Under the pieces are notes generated by a model. It was not told the origin of the DNA, made no database searches, and saw only the letters and a list, made by a program, of their open reading frames with translations. A program made the translations under genes and the position numbers. This document shows, piece after piece, positions 1 through 12,066 of a DNA stretch of 64,000 nt. Source of the stretch: Myxococcaceae bacterium (GTDB taxonomy: Bacteria > Myxococcota > Myxococcia > Myxococcales > Myxococcaceae); assembly GCA_016793095.1 (NCBI GenBank), contig JAEUJQ010000027.1:124001-188000 (forward strand), given 5' to 3'. How positions within the stretch are numbered: position 1 is the first letter of the stretch; each line of letters begins with the position of its first letter.

Positions 1-1
1 G

Positions 2-37
2 TGGCTGCAGATCGCCACCTACCACCTCAAGAACTGA
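2..37 (+). CDS. gspM: C-terminal end of the upstream gene, probably GspM (partial)
   Basis: The first bases read in frame 2 as WLQIATYHLKN followed by TGA, four bases before the ATG of gspN. In type II secretion operons gspM normally precedes gspN, so this is probably the end of GspM, the inner-membrane platform protein. Only eleven residues are visible, so the assignment rests on position and not on similarity. Confidence 0.45.
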   Translation, partial: WLQIATYHLKN

Positions 38-41
38 AGCC

Positions 42-965
42 ATGGCCACCTCGAAGCTGAAAGTCGTGCGGCGCGTCTTCGGCTACGGCGCCTTCTTCTT
101 CCTGGCCGTGGTGACGGCGTTCTTCCTCACGTTCCCCTACGACGCCCTGAAGGACCGGGCGCGCCTCGAGGCGGACAAGGCCGGCTTCTTCCTGCGCATC
201 GGCTCCATCGGCCCCGGCTTCTTCTCGCTGCGCGCGAAGGAGCTGCAGCTCAGCAAGAAGTCCGACGCCGACCCGCCGCCGGCGCCGCTGAAGATCGAGG
301 CGGTGTCCGCGGGGCCTTCGCTGCTGCCGCCGGGCGCGAGCGTCGTCATCAGGCTGTTCGGCGGCACCGTCACCACGCGCGTGTCCGGGTTGTCGAACCT
401 CAGGGTGCGGGTGGACGCCGAGGACCTCAACCTCGCCAGCCCCACCCTGAAGGAGTTCTCGGGCATCGACTTCGCCGGCACCATCGAGGCGCACGTCGAT
501 CTCACCCTGCCCCGCGTGCCCGTCGGCCAGGGCCCGGCAGAGCCCGACCTCTCGCAGGCGAGCGGCACGGTCACGCTCGAGGCGAAGGGGCTCGCGGTGA
601 ACGGCGGCTCGATGGAGATGGTGATCCCCCAGTTCGGCCCCGAGCCCACGCCGCTCGATCTACCGAAGATCGTCGTGGGCGATCTGTCGGGGAAGCTCAA
701 GTTCGAGAAGGGCGCTGGCACCATCGAGCGGTTCGAGGCGAAGTCTGCCGATCTCGAGCTGCAGGCGTCGGGCACCCTGAAGCTCGCCAGGCGCCTCGAG
801 TACGCCGAGCCGGGCATCGAGGTGCGCTTCAAGCCCGACCCCGAGTTCCAGAAGCGCCTCGGCCTCATCGGCAGCGCGCTGTCGATGGTGGGGCCGGACC
901 CGAAGGACCCGTCGTGGCGCATGGGCCGCCTCACCGGGTACCTCGGCCGCCCCAACTTCCGCTGA
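42..965 (+). CDS. gspN: Type II secretion system protein GspN
   Basis: This 307-residue protein starts with a short basic segment and one transmembrane helix (about residues 13-33). A large periplasmic region rich in beta-strand patterns follows, as expected for GspN, an accessory inner-membrane-anchored component found with some type II secretion systems. The ATG lies four bases after the preceding stop, which suggests translational coupling at the end of a gsp operon. The reading frame is complete. The family call rests on the overall pattern (single N-terminal helix, GTVTLEAKGL-like strands, length near 300) and the upstream remnant. An AsmA-like protein of unknown function is the main alternative. 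Confidence 0.7.
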   Translation: MATSKLKVVRRVFGYGAFFFLAVVTAFFLTFPYDALKDRARLEADKAGFFLRIGSIGPGFFSLRAKELQLSKKSDADPPPAPLKIEAVSAGPSLLPPGASVVIRLFGGTVTTRVSGLSNLRVRVDAEDLNLASPTLKEFSGIDFAGTIEAHVDLTLPRVPVGQGPAEPDLSQASGTVTLEAKGLAVNGGSMEMVIPQFGPEPTPLDLPKIVVGDLSGKLKFEKGAGTIERFEAKSADLELQASGTLKLARRLEYAEPGIEVRFKPDPEFQKRLGLIGSALSMVGPDPKDPSWRMGRLTGYLGRPNFR

Positions 966-973
966 GCCAGCCC

Positions 974-1528
974 TCAGACCTGCCCGCGCGAGAGGATGTT
1001 CTGCAGGTTCTGCCGGCTGATGCCGAGCAGCTGCGCGGCCTGCGCCTTGTTGCCGTGGGTGCGCGCGAGGGCCTCGAACACCATGGCCCGGCGCACGGCG
1101 TCGAGCACGTCAGGCATCGCCCAGTCGCCGACGACGCGGCGCACCACGGCGTCGAGCTCGAAGTGCCGGGGAGCCTGGAGGCCCTCGACGACCTCGAGCA
1201 GATCCTCGGCCGAGAACGGCTTGGCGACGAACGCCGCAACCCCGGCCTTGCCCAGGGCGAGCCCGTCAGACGCCTCGGCGAACCCGCTCACCGCGATGAC
1301 GGGCGGCGCGGGGTGTTGGCTCGCCGCGGCGCGCGCGACGTCCACTCCGCTCTCCTCGCCCAGCTTCACGTCGGTGATGACGAGATCGACGCCGCTGTGG
1401 AGGATCGTCAGCGCTTCAGCCACGGTCGCGACCTCGATCACCGTCGCCCCGGTGCGCTCGAGGATTCGGCGAATCGTCGTCCGCACCAGCGGCTCATCAT
1501 CGACGACCAGGATCCGCGTGAAGGCCAT
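974..1528 (-). CDS. Response regulator with Fis-type helix-turn-helix output
   Basis: The 184-residue protein has an N-terminal receiver domain: the acidic pair D10-D11, phosphoacceptor D53, S81, and K103 in the VAKPF motif. After a linker comes a C-terminal Fis-type helix-turn-helix (about residues 140-182, with LARTHGNKAQAAQLLGISRQ). It lacks the AAA+ domain of NtrC, so it resembles the RegA/PrrA/ActR class that controls transcription directly. No histidine kinase is adjacent, so the partner is unknown. It is divergent from the double-FHA sigma54 activator, and the shared 140-bp region holds two inverted repeats. Its 3' end meets the gspN stop with eight bases between. Confidence 0.88.
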   Translation of the reverse strand: MAFTRILVVDDEPLVRTTIRRILERTGATVIEVATVAEALTILHSGVDLVITDVKLGEESGVDVARAAASQHPAPPVIAVSGFAEASDGLALGKAGVAAFVAKPFSAEDLLEVVEGLQAPRHFELDAVVRRVVGDWAMPDVLDAVRRAMVFEALARTHGNKAQAAQLLGISRQNLQNILSRGQV

Positions 1529-1567
1529 GCACTCGAAAATGTCTCAGCGCTCGCCCCGCGGTGCCAT

Positions 1568-1581
1568 GCAACAGATGTTGC
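1568..1581. promoter_or_regulatory. Perfect 14-bp inverted repeat (candidate operator)
   Basis: The bases GCAACA-GA-TGTTGC form a perfect dyad. It lies 39 bp upstream of the response-regulator start and 87 bp upstream of the FHA-activator start. Two-fold symmetry of this size suits a dimeric Fis-type HTH regulator, so autoregulation is possible. Binding is inferred. Confidence 0.4.
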
Positions 1582-1630
1582 GCCCATTCCCCCACATGGG
1601 TGCCCCCGCACCCCGGAAACGCAAAGGCCC

Positions 1631-1649
1631 ACGTTTCTGACCGAAACGT
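1631..1649. promoter_or_regulatory. 7-bp inverted repeat before the FHA-sigma54 activator
   Basis: ACGTTTC and GAAACGT flank a 5-bp spacer. The right arm ends 19 bp before the ATG at 1669, so the repeat could be an operator or a 5' leader hairpin next to the ribosome-binding region. No T tract follows, so it is not a typical terminator. Confidence 0.35.
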
Positions 1650-1668
1650 CCCGTGCTAGGCGGCCGAT

Positions 1669-3348
<1,680 letters not shown>

Positions 3349-3386
3349 GCAGCGCGTGCGGGGTGGCGCGACGCGCTCGCCCGTGA

Positions 3387-3640
3387 CGGCGCGCGTACCC
3401 CACCAGCATCGCGCAGGGCACCGTCGACTGCGGCTCCCTGAAGTCGTCCGCCGCGTACACGGCCGCGTTCCAGCCCGAGTACGCGAACGCGATGGAGAGG
3501 CGGCTCGACGGGCTTCCGCGCCCAGCCCAGCGGCATCGCCCGGGCCGTCACGCCCGCCGACGCGCCGGGGGAGCTCTCGTCGCTTGCGGCGTCACTCAGC
3601 GACCGCGCGGCGAACCGGCGGAGCTCCTGCCGGACGCACA
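3387..3640 (+). pseudogene. Possible decayed coding fragment
   Basis: From 3393 to about 3509 every codon of one frame ends in G or C, giving a protein-like stretch that contains AQGTVDCGSLKSSAAYTAAF and PEYANAMERRLD. The coding-like pattern then moves one frame forward (RAQPSGIARAVTPADAPGEL and onward) until about 3620. There is no start codon with a ribosome-binding site, and an in-frame TGA at 3384 closes the 5' side. I read this as the remnant of a gene with a one-base frame change and both ends missing. I do not recognise the family. In DNA this GC-rich, chance coding-like frames do occur. Confidence 0.33.
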
Positions 3641-3703
3641 GGCCCAGCCCGGGTCCGCTCCGGAGCGCCGAGCCTTCCCCACAGGTCGGACCCGCCGAGC
3701 CGG

Positions 3704-3758
3704 CTCCACCGCCTGCCGCTCCACCGCCTGCCGCTCCACCGCCTGCCGCTCCACCGCC
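3704..3758. repeat. 15-bp tandem repeat, about 3.7 copies
   Basis: The unit CTCCACCGCCTGCCG is repeated exactly three times (3704-3748), followed by the first ten bases of a fourth copy. If translated, one frame would give a Pro/Ala-rich tract (PPPAA). It sits downstream of the possible gene remnant. The rest of 3641-3968 shows nothing I recognise apart from the likely promoter region of the next gene. Confidence 0.85.
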
Positions 3759-3968
3759 GCTGGCACGGGCGCTGCTGAACCCGGGTCGTGGCCGCCGTCA
3801 GCCCCACCCAGCGTGTCGACGCAGCCGCGCCCGTCTGCGCGCGGCGTGGCGCTCGGGCCTCGCGCCGTGGGTTGTCCGCCGCGCTGCCGCGACACCCGCC
3901 AACCCGTTGGATTTTCGGGACCGCGAGGGTCGATAGATCGGCCGTGCGGGAGGGGCGTTGAACGAGCC

Positions 3969-4493
3969 ATGACCGCGCTCCCGCCCCTCGACGAGCTGTA
4001 CCGCCTGCACCGGCAGCGAGCGCTCGCGGTGGTTCGCCGCATCGTGAAGGACGCCGACGAGGCCGAAGACGTGGTGCAGGAGGTCTTCGTGCGCCTGTAC
4101 TCGAAGACGGTGCACTTCGACGGCAAGGCCGCCTGCACGACGTGGCTGCACCGCATCCTGGTGAACTCGTCGATCAACTGCCTCCGCGCGAAGAAGCGCC
4201 GCGGGAAGCTGGAGACGCCCCTCACCTTCGTGGAGGACCCGGAGGCGAAGGCGGTGGGCAACGAGCGGCACGCGCTGCTGCTCGAGGCGCTGCAGCACCT
4301 GTCGGAGCAGCACCGGCTGGTCGTCACGCTGCGCGACGTGCGCGGCTACTCGTACCCCGACATCGCCCGCATGCTGGGCCTGCCGGAGGGCACGGTGAAG
4401 AGCGCCCTCAACCGCGGCCGCACGCGACTGGCGAAGGTGATGGCGGCGAAGGAGCCCGAGGCGCTCGAGTGGGCGGCTGCCGACGACGACTGA
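3969..4493 (+). CDS. ECF-family RNA polymerase sigma factor
   Basis: A 174-residue protein with sigma-70 region 2 (DEAEDVVQEVFVRLY, about residues 34-48) and region 4 HTH (YSYPDIARMLGLPEGTVKSA, about 130-149), without regions 1 or 3, as in extracytoplasmic-function sigma factors. The ATG at 3969 begins MTALPPLDELYRLHRQRALA, which matches the usual N-terminal length. The frame stays open upstream to 3387, but that part has no sigma-factor content. No anti-sigma gene is adjacent: the next gene is convergent and starts six bases after this stop. Control may therefore be transcriptional or through a distant partner. Confidence 0.92.
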   Translation: MTALPPLDELYRLHRQRALAVVRRIVKDADEAEDVVQEVFVRLYSKTVHFDGKAACTTWLHRILVNSSINCLRAKKRRGKLETPLTFVEDPEAKAVGNERHALLLEALQHLSEQHRLVVTLRDVRGYSYPDIARMLGLPEGTVKSALNRGRTRLAKVMAAKEPEALEWAAADDD

Positions 4494-4499
4494 GGAGCT

Positions 4500-5327
4500 C
4501 TACTCCTCACCCTTCTGGCCGATGAACTGGTCGCCCTTCTCCTTGAAGAGCACGTTGAAGGTGGTGAGCGAGCCGTAGCAGCGCGTCACGTACTGCTGCA
4601 TCTCGACCTTCTCGGCGTCGGACAGCTTCGGGTGGGCGTTGATGCGCTGCTCGAGCGTGCGCAGGCGGTCGCGCACCATCACCACCTTGTGGAAGAGCGC
4701 GTCGATGGGCAGGTCCTTCGACTGGAGCTGCGGGTTGCCGGGCACCAGCTTCACCGTCCCGCCTTCCCACTTCTGCGCCAGCGGCACCTCGGCGAGGCCC
4801 GACGCCTCGAGGAACAGCTCCATCAGCTCCTGGCGGGTCATGCGATCTCCTTCGAAGTCGATCTCGGTGTTCGGGTCGACGCGGTGGACGAGGGTCGGTC
4901 CGACGGCGGTGGGGCGGCTGCTCCCGGACGCCGAGCGAACCACGGGCGCGATGCTCTTGAGCGCCTTCGCGCGAGAGCTCTGCGCCTCGTGCGCCACCTT
5001 CGCGGCCTCGCCGCGCGGCGCGAACGCGTTGCACAGCGGCGCGGTGGGAGGGAAGAGGGAGCGCTGCGGCTGGAGCCGGCAGTCGCCCACCCAGCCCCTC
5101 ACCGGGTCGAGGGAGTGCGCGCGCCAGAGCTTGCAGTTGCCGCAGACCTTCTCGTGGGGCTCGAAGGTGGGCACCGGCGGCGCTTCGGCGACCGGCGCGG
5201 CGCCCTGCAGAGCCGGCGTCGGAGCCTGAGCCGCTTCGCCCGGCGCCGCAGAGGTGGGCCCGGTGGACGGCTGCTCCGGGGCTGACCCCGGCGTCGCTGC
5301 TGGTGGCTGATCGGCCTCGCCGCTCAC
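4500..5327 (-). CDS. Conserved-type protein with a four-cysteine cluster, unknown function
   Basis: From the GTG at 5327 the product has 275 residues. An ATG at 5390 would add 21 residues but leave only about 60 bp before the divergent fusA start. The N-terminal third is Pro/Ala-rich and probably disordered. A four-cysteine cluster follows (CGNCKLW, then single cysteines about 18 and 16 residues later in GDCRLQP and APLCNAF), which could bind zinc or iron. The C-terminal 130 residues look helical, with [20 protein letters not shown] and many charged residues. No signal peptide is visible. I do not recognise the family. It converges on the ECF sigma gene with a six-base gap. Confidence 0.7.
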   Translation of the reverse strand: MSGEADQPPAATPGSAPEQPSTGPTSAAPGEAAQAPTPALQGAAPVAEAPPVPTFEPHEKVCGNCKLWRAHSLDPVRGWVGDCRLQPQRSLFPPTAPLCNAFAPRGEAAKVAHEAQSSRAKALKSIAPVVRSASGSSRPTAVGPTLVHRVDPNTEIDFEGDRMTRQELMELFLEASGLAEVPLAQKWEGGTVKLVPGNPQLQSKDLPIDALFHKVVMVRDRLRTLEQRINAHPKLSDAEKVEMQQYVTRCYGSLTTFNVLFKEKGDQFIGQKGEE

Positions 5328-5449
5328 CGGCTGCCGCCTACTCAAGGTGCGCGCCGCCCGCCACGCCCTCGCGCGCCATCGCGATGTCACCTGCCGACCC
5401 GGAACGGCGCTTGTGTTTCGGGACGCCTTTCAGTAGGGGCCGCGCCGCT

Positions 5450-7585
5450 ATGGCGAAGATCCCTCTCGAACGAATCCGCAACATCGGCATCTCGGCCCAC
5501 ATCGACTCGGGCAAGACCACCCTCACCGAGCGCATCCTCTATTACACGGGGCGCATCCACGCGATCCACGAGGTCCGCGGCAAGGACGGCGTCGGCGCGA
5601 AGATGGACTCGATGGATCTCGAGCGTGAGAAGGGCATCACGATTCAGTCGGCCGCGACCTACTGCGTGTGGCAGGGCTCGCAGGAGCAGCTGCCCGAGCA
5701 CAACATCAACATCATCGACACGCCCGGGCACGTCGACTTCACCATCGAGGTCGAGCGCGCCCTCCGCGTGCTGGACGGCGCGATCCTGGTGCTCGACTCG
5801 GGCAAGGGCGTGCAGTCGCAGTCGATCACCGTCGATCGGCAGATGAAGCGCTACCGCGTGCCCCGCATCGCGTACGTGAACAAGATGGACAACCCGGGCG
5901 CGAACTACGAGCGCGTCGCCGAGATGCTGAAGGAGAAGCTCGCGCACCACCCGGTGAAGCTGCAGGTGCCGATCGGCGCTGAGGACAAGTTCGCGGGCAT
6001 CATCGACGCCATCACGGGCAAGGCCTACTTCTTCGACGGCGACAACGGCGAGAACATCCGCGTCGAGGCGGTGCCGGCCGACATGGTCGAGCAGGTGAAG
6101 GCCGCGCGGCAGGAGATCATCGAGCGCGTCGCGGACGTGGACGAGGCCCTCGCCGAGAAGTTCCTCGCCGAGGAGCCGGTCTCGGACGACGAGCTGCGCG
6201 CCGCGATCCGCCGCGCCACGCTGGCGCTCAAGATGACCCCCGTGATGTGTGGCTCGGCCTTCCGCAACAAGGGCGTGCAGCTGCTCCTCGACGCGGTCTG
6301 CATGTACCTGCCGAACCCGGCCGAGGTCGAAAACGTGGCGTTCGACCAGTCGAAGGGCGAGGAGAAGCTGGTGCTCGAGTCGGTGCCGAACAAGCCGTTC
6401 GTCGGGCTCGCGTTCAAGCTCACCCAGGACAAGTTCGGTCAGCTCACGTACGTGCGCATCTACCAGGGGAAGATCGCGAACGGCGACACGCTGGTGAACA
6501 CCTCGAACCAGCTCCGCAAGGCCCGCGTGCCGCGCATGTTCCGCATGCACTCCGACGAGCGCGAGGAGCTCACCGAGGCCGAGGCCGGCGACATCGTGGC
6601 CTTCTACGGCCTCGAGTGCTCGTCCGGTGAGACGTTCACCGACGGCAAGATGAACGTGACGCTCACGTCGATGTTCGTGCCCGCCGCGGTGATCAGCCTC
6701 TCGGTCACCCCGAAGGACCGCGGCAGCGAGACGAACTTCTCGAAGGCGCTCAACCGCTTCACGAAGGAAGACCCGACCTTCCGCGTCCACCAGGACGAGG
6801 AGTCTGGCCAGACGATCATCTCGGGCATGGGCGAGCTCCACCTCGAGATCTACATGGAGCGCATGAAGCGCGAGTACAACTGCGAGGTCGTCGCCGGCAA
6901 GCCGCAGGTCGCCTACCGCGAGACGATCACCCAGCGCGGCGAGTACGCGTACACGCACAAGAAGCAGACCGGTGGCTCTGGTCAGTTCGCGCGGGTGTGC
7001 GGCTTCCTCGAGCCGCTGCCCAACGACGCCGTCGAGCAGTACGAGTTCGTGAACGAGATCGTCGGCGGCTCGATCCCGCGCGAGTTCATCCCCGCCTGCG
7101 ACAAGGGCTTCCAGGAGGCGGTGAAGAAGGGGTCGCTCATCGGCTTCCCCGTCGTCGGCATCCGCTGCGTCGTCAACGACGGCCAGTACCACGACGTCGA
7201 CTCGAGCGAGCAGGCGTTCAAGACGGCCGCGATCATGGGCTTCCGTGAGGGCTACGAGCGCGCCAAGCCGGTGGTGCTCGAGCCGATCATGAAGGTCGAG
7301 GTCGAGGCGCCCATCGACTTCCAGGGCTCGGTCGTCGGCCAGATCAACCAGCGCCGCGGCGTGATTCAGACGACGTCGTCGGCCGACGGCAACGTCACCG
7401 TCATCGCCGAGGTGCCGCTCAACACCATGTTCGGCTACTCGACCGACCTGCGCTCGGCCACCCAGGGCAAGGGCAACTTCACGATGGAGTTCGCCCGCTA
7501 CGGCATCGTGCCCCGGAACGAGCAGGAAGAGATGATGAAGAAGCACAGGGAGAAGCTGGCGGCGGAGCAGGCGGCCCGGAAGTAA
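5450..7585 (+). CDS. fusA: Translation elongation factor G, mitochondrial-type (EF-G1)
   Basis: This 711-residue GTPase moves tRNA and mRNA through the ribosome. Motifs in order are G1 AHIDSGKT (near residue 17), the switch I region ending in [12 protein letters not shown]3 DTPGH, G4 NKMD and G5 GSA, followed by the EF-G domains II-V. The sequences [20 protein letters not shown] and [20 protein letters not shown] are those of mitochondrial EF-G1 and the related bacterial spdEFG1 group. They differ from the canonical AHIDAGKTTTTERIL form. In such bacteria translocation and ribosome recycling are split between two EF-G proteins, so a second gene is expected elsewhere. The start at 5450 gives the standard [14 protein letters not shown]-terminus. 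The gene stands alone, outside a ribosomal protein operon. Confidence 0.97.
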   Translation: MAKIPLERIRNIGISAHIDSGKTTLTERILYYTGRIHAIHEVRGKDGVGAKMDSMDLEREKGITIQSAATYCVWQGSQEQLPEHNINIIDTPGHVDFTIEVERALRVLDGAILVLDSGKGVQSQSITVDRQMKRYRVPRIAYVNKMDNPGANYERVAEMLKEKLAHHPVKLQVPIGAEDKFAGIIDAITGKAYFFDGDNGENIRVEAVPADMVEQVKAARQEIIERVADVDEALAEKFLAEEPVSDDELRAAIRRATLALKMTPVMCGSAFRNKGVQLLLDAVCMYLPNPAEVENVAFDQSKGEEKLVLESVPNKPFVGLAFKLTQDKFGQLTYVRIYQGKIANGDTLVNTSNQLRKARVPRMFRMHSDEREELTEAEAGDIVAFYGLECSSGETFTDGKMNVTLTSMFVPAAVISLSVTPKDRGSETNFSKALNRFTKEDPTFRVHQDEESGQTIISGMGELHLEIYMERMKREYNCEVVAGKPQVAYRETITQRGEYAYTHKKQTGGSGQFARVCGFLEPLPNDAVEQYEFVNEIVGGSIPREFIPACDKGFQEAVKKGSLIGFPVVGIRCVVNDGQYHDVDSSEQAFKTAAIMGFREGYERAKPVVLEPIMKVEVEAPIDFQGSVVGQINQRRGVIQTTSSADGNVTVIAEVPLNTMFGYSTDLRSATQGKGNFTMEFARYGIVPRNEQEEMMKKHREKLAAEQAARK

Positions 7586-7611
7586 GCCCGCTCCCCTCGC
7601 GCAGCGCCCGG

Positions 7612-7647
7612 CGGCCGGTCACCTCGGGGTGGCCGGCCGTTCGTGTT
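7612..7647 (+). terminator. Probable rho-independent terminator after fusA
   Basis: A 12-bp stem, CGGCCGGTCACC with GGTGGCCGGCCG (one mismatch or wobble), closes a TCGG loop and is followed by the T-rich TTCGTGTTT. It lies 26 bp past the fusA stop, in the right orientation. Confidence 0.7.
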
Positions 7648-7743
7648 TCCCCGACCGGCTCGACGTCGCCGCGCGAGATTGCGCTTGCGGCAGCCGGGTG
7701 CGTTCGTACATTGCCGCCCGTCGAGTCTCTCGAAAGGACGACC

Positions 7744-9537
<1,794 letters not shown>

Positions 9538-9546
9538 GCGGCTCGC

Positions 9547-10260
9547 TCAGCGCGTTGGAGGCGCGAGCCCGTACTGCGCGGCGAAGGCGGTCGCCTTCGC
9601 GTCGTCGTCGAACGTCTCGAGCACGTCGTACACGAGGTGCAGCGTGTCGCCGCCGCGCGTGAGCTCGACGACGGGGCGCGCGGCCTCTGGTGGCCAGGGA
9701 CAGAGGTCGAGCAGCTTCGGCTTCGCCGGCCTCGCGTCCGCCTCCCTGCACTGTTTGCAGCGCGCGGGCCCCCGGGCGCAGTGCAGGCTCTTCTGAGTGA
9801 CGATGGCGAGGCAGTCTGGCGACCGCGCGGCCCACGCGAAGAACGGCCCTGGCGCAGCCAGCTTCTCGTGCACGGCGAAGACGCGGAAGACGCGCTGGCC
9901 TCCGTCGGCGTCGCCGAAGCGACCCGAGAGCCACACGGCACAGGACGTGGCGGGACCACAGAGGGCATCGAGCCGGTCGTTCAACGAGACGCCGAGGGCA
10001 GCGTCGTCGAACCGCACCCCGTCGCCAGCGGTGGGTGGCACCACCGCCGCGCCGAGCACGCCAACGCGTGGCTTGCGCCAGAGGGTGAAGAGCAGCTTGA
10101 AGGCAGGCACCTTCGGCTGCCCGGCGAGCCAGCGCTCGAGCTCGGTGCGATCGGCGAGGTCGGGGCCGCGCACGAAGTACGTCGCGGGCGCGCGGTGCAG
10201 CTCCTGGGCGTTCGCCACGGTGCCTCCGAGCAGCAGGGTGAGGAGGAGCAGGCGGTCCAT
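9547..10260 (-). CDS. Secreted protein of unknown function
   Basis: A 237-residue protein with a cleavable signal peptide (MDRLLLLTLLLGGTVANAQ). The mature part has cysteine pairs (LCGPATSC, then CARGPARCKQC with a later LCPWP), suggesting periplasmic disulfides. The C-terminal part is mixed alpha/beta. I do not recognise a domain. The start at 10260 places the signal peptide at the N-terminus; the frame stays open further upstream, but those codons look non-coding. It diverges from the lipoprotein at 10348 across about 87 bp and converges on the acyl-CoA synthetase with nine bases between stops. Confidence 0.7.
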   Translation of the reverse strand: MDRLLLLTLLLGGTVANAQELHRAPATYFVRGPDLADRTELERWLAGQPKVPAFKLLFTLWRKPRVGVLGAAVVPPTAGDGVRFDDAALGVSLNDRLDALCGPATSCAVWLSGRFGDADGGQRVFRVFAVHEKLAAPGPFFAWAARSPDCLAIVTQKSLHCARGPARCKQCREADARPAKPKLLDLCPWPPEAARPVVELTRGGDTLHLVYDVLETFDDDAKATAFAAQYGLAPPTR

Positions 10261-10347
10261 TACCGCGTGACAGCCTATGCCAACGCGCTGGCCCTCGCTC
10301 ACGGCCTCACCCACCGCGCGGCCGCGAGGTCTGGCATGCTGCCGCCG

Positions 10348-11235
10348 ATGCGCGTCGTCCAACTCCTCGCTCTTCTCGTCCCTGTGCTGTTGGCGTGCGG
10401 CGGCGGCGCCCGAACGGCTGACGTCACGCTGACCCTTCCCAACGGCTCCGTGCAGTCGAGGTCGCTCGGACCCAGCGGAGGCTTCCTCTTCGACGGCTCC
10501 ACTCGCGCCACCGTCTCGTTCCCTGACATCGCGGAGTGGGGCAAGGACGTGCCCCTCGGCGTGTCGCTGCAGCTCGGCGCGCTGCAGCCCGGCCGGTACG
10601 GCACCAGCGGTCGGCTGCACCTCGGCGAGGACACGGTCGCCCGCGCGAAGTCCGTCACGTACGACGTCTCCATCGAGCGGGTGCGCTGGCAGAACGACGG
10701 CGCCTTCCCTTTCCGCATGGAGGGCACCTTCACCGGCACCACCGCCGAGAACCACAAGCTCGAGGGCCGCTTCAGCACCACCCTGCACGACTGCTCCGAC
10801 AAGGTGCTCGCGAACTCGGGCTCCTGGCTGTGCGGCCTCCCCTTCCCGTCGTCGAAGTACACGGAGCAGACGTGGACCATCGACAGCTGGGTGACCGAAG
10901 GCGACTGCCCCGACGCCATCTTCAAGCGGTTCGCTGGTGGGCGCGAGTACACCGTGGGGCCGCGCTTCGCCTCGGCCGGCGGCCAGAAGCAGCTGCAGTG
11001 CGTGGGCACCTACGCGAACGCCTTCAAGGCGATCTGCGGCGCGAGCGAGGAGAACGTCTCCGCTGACGGCTGCACCTGGTCGGTCACCGCCTATTCGACG
11101 CCTGGCGTCGTCACCGTGGTGCAGCCGCGCATGGCGATCTTCGCCGGCACCACCGGGACGAGCTGCCCGCCGAAGCTCTGCGTGATGTACCCGCGGGACT
11201 TCGTGCCCAAGTCAGGCGCCTCCCCGCAGGACTGA
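10348..11235 (+). CDS. Putative lipoprotein, unknown function
   Basis: The 295-residue product starts MRVVQLLALLVPVLLACGGG, a lipoprotein signal peptide with the lipobox LLAC. An ATG four codons upstream (10336) would also work. The mature protein is beta-rich, with paired cysteines (HDCSDKV, SWLCGLP, GDCPDAI, LQCVGTY, KAICGAS, DGCTWS, TSCPPKLC) typical of exported myxobacterial proteins. No catalytic motif is visible. It is divergent from the secreted protein at 9547 and probably monocistronic, because a GC-rich hairpin follows. Confidence 0.75.
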   Translation: MRVVQLLALLVPVLLACGGGARTADVTLTLPNGSVQSRSLGPSGGFLFDGSTRATVSFPDIAEWGKDVPLGVSLQLGALQPGRYGTSGRLHLGEDTVARAKSVTYDVSIERVRWQNDGAFPFRMEGTFTGTTAENHKLEGRFSTTLHDCSDKVLANSGSWLCGLPFPSSKYTEQTWTIDSWVTEGDCPDAIFKRFAGGREYTVGPRFASAGGQKQLQCVGTYANAFKAICGASEENVSADGCTWSVTAYSTPGVVTVVQPRMAIFAGTTGTSCPPKLCVMYPRDFVPKSGASPQD

Positions 11236-11281
11236 GCCGGTCGGTCTGGGGCTTCGCGGGTATGGTCGAGAGGTGACAGGC

Positions 11282-11302
11282 CGCGGCGTGGTCCTCGCCG
11301 CG
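11282..11302 (+). terminator. GC-rich hairpin after the lipoprotein gene
   Basis: CGCGGCG and CGCCGCG form a perfect 7-bp stem around a 7-base loop, about 45 bp after the stop at 11235. No T tract follows, so it may only assist rho-dependent termination. Confidence 0.3.
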
Positions 11303-11399
11303 CTGGGTTGCCCGAGCCGAGCGCCCGGGCTGACGAGAGGCCCGGTGCTCCAGTTCATCTTCCTCGCCGTCGCCGGGCAGCCTCGGCGATGATGCGCGC

Positions 11400-12044
11400 A
11401 TGCGCGAACGTCCATGGGCGGCTCCACACAAGGCCCTCCGCCACGTCCTCGGCCTCTTCCAGGCTGCCGCGGGGGCGACCGACTACGGCCAGCCCGACGA
11501 GGTCGCCCGCCTCAAGCGCCTCGGCGGTGAGCTGTTCGAGCTGCTGTACAGCCACGCGAGGAGCGAGAACGAGCACCTCCTCGTGGCGCTCGACGTCCGC
11601 GCACCCGGCGCGAGCCAGCACGACCGCGCAGAGCACGTCGACCTCGAGGCGACCCTGCACGAGCTCGAGGCCCGGCTCTCACGCCTCGACGGCACGCAGG
11701 GCGAGGAAGAGGGCTACCAGCTCTACCTGGCGTTCTCCGACTTCCACGCCCGCTACCTCGCCCACATCCTGCACGAAGAGCGCGTGACACAGCCTGCGCT
11801 CACCGCGGTGTACTCGGACGACGAGCTGCGCGCCCAGCGGGAGCAGACGATGCAGGCCGTGGACTTCCGCATCATCCTGCTGTTCCTCAAGTACGCAGTG
11901 CCCGCCCAGCCCGACACGGAGAACGTGCCGCTGCTCACGTCTCTCAAGGCGGGCGCGCCGGTCGGCGCCTTCGAGGCGGTCGTGGGGGCGCTGCGCGAGA
12001 CGATGCCACCGGCGAGGCTCGAGGCGCTCCTGGCCCGGCTGTGA
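11400..12044 (+). CDS. Hemerythrin-like (HHE domain) protein
   Basis: A soluble, largely helical 214-residue protein with the spaced histidine and acidic residues of the hemerythrin/HHE cation-binding fold: H10 in PHKALRH, HARSENEHLL, DFHARYLAHILHEE. Such four-helix bundles bind a di-iron centre and sense or store oxygen or nitric oxide, or protect iron-sulfur proteins. The ATG at 11400 directly precedes the helical domain. There is no signal peptide. Neighbours give no pathway hint. An iron-free structural homologue is possible, because I could not match every ligand position. Confidence 0.7.
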   Translation: MRERPWAAPHKALRHVLGLFQAAAGATDYGQPDEVARLKRLGGELFELLYSHARSENEHLLVALDVRAPGASQHDRAEHVDLEATLHELEARLSRLDGTQGEEEGYQLYLAFSDFHARYLAHILHEERVTQPALTAVYSDDELRAQREQTMQAVDFRIILLFLKYAVPAQPDTENVPLLTSLKAGAPVGAFEAVVGALRETMPPARLEALLARL

Positions 12045-12066
12045 CGCTGGCAGCGCCCATCGCGTC

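Noticed and set aside
3704-3758. Possible CRISPR-like array
   Set aside because: The repeats are 15 bp, directly tandem and have no spacers.
3492-3968. N-terminal extension of the ECF sigma factor in the same open frame
   Set aside because: The added residues have no sigma content, contain the DNA repeat, and the family N-terminus fits the ATG at 3969.
5387-7546. Open frame of about 700 codons antisense to fusA
   Set aside because: Composition is shadow-like (Leu/Val/Asp/His-rich) and it lies entirely within a certain EF-G gene.
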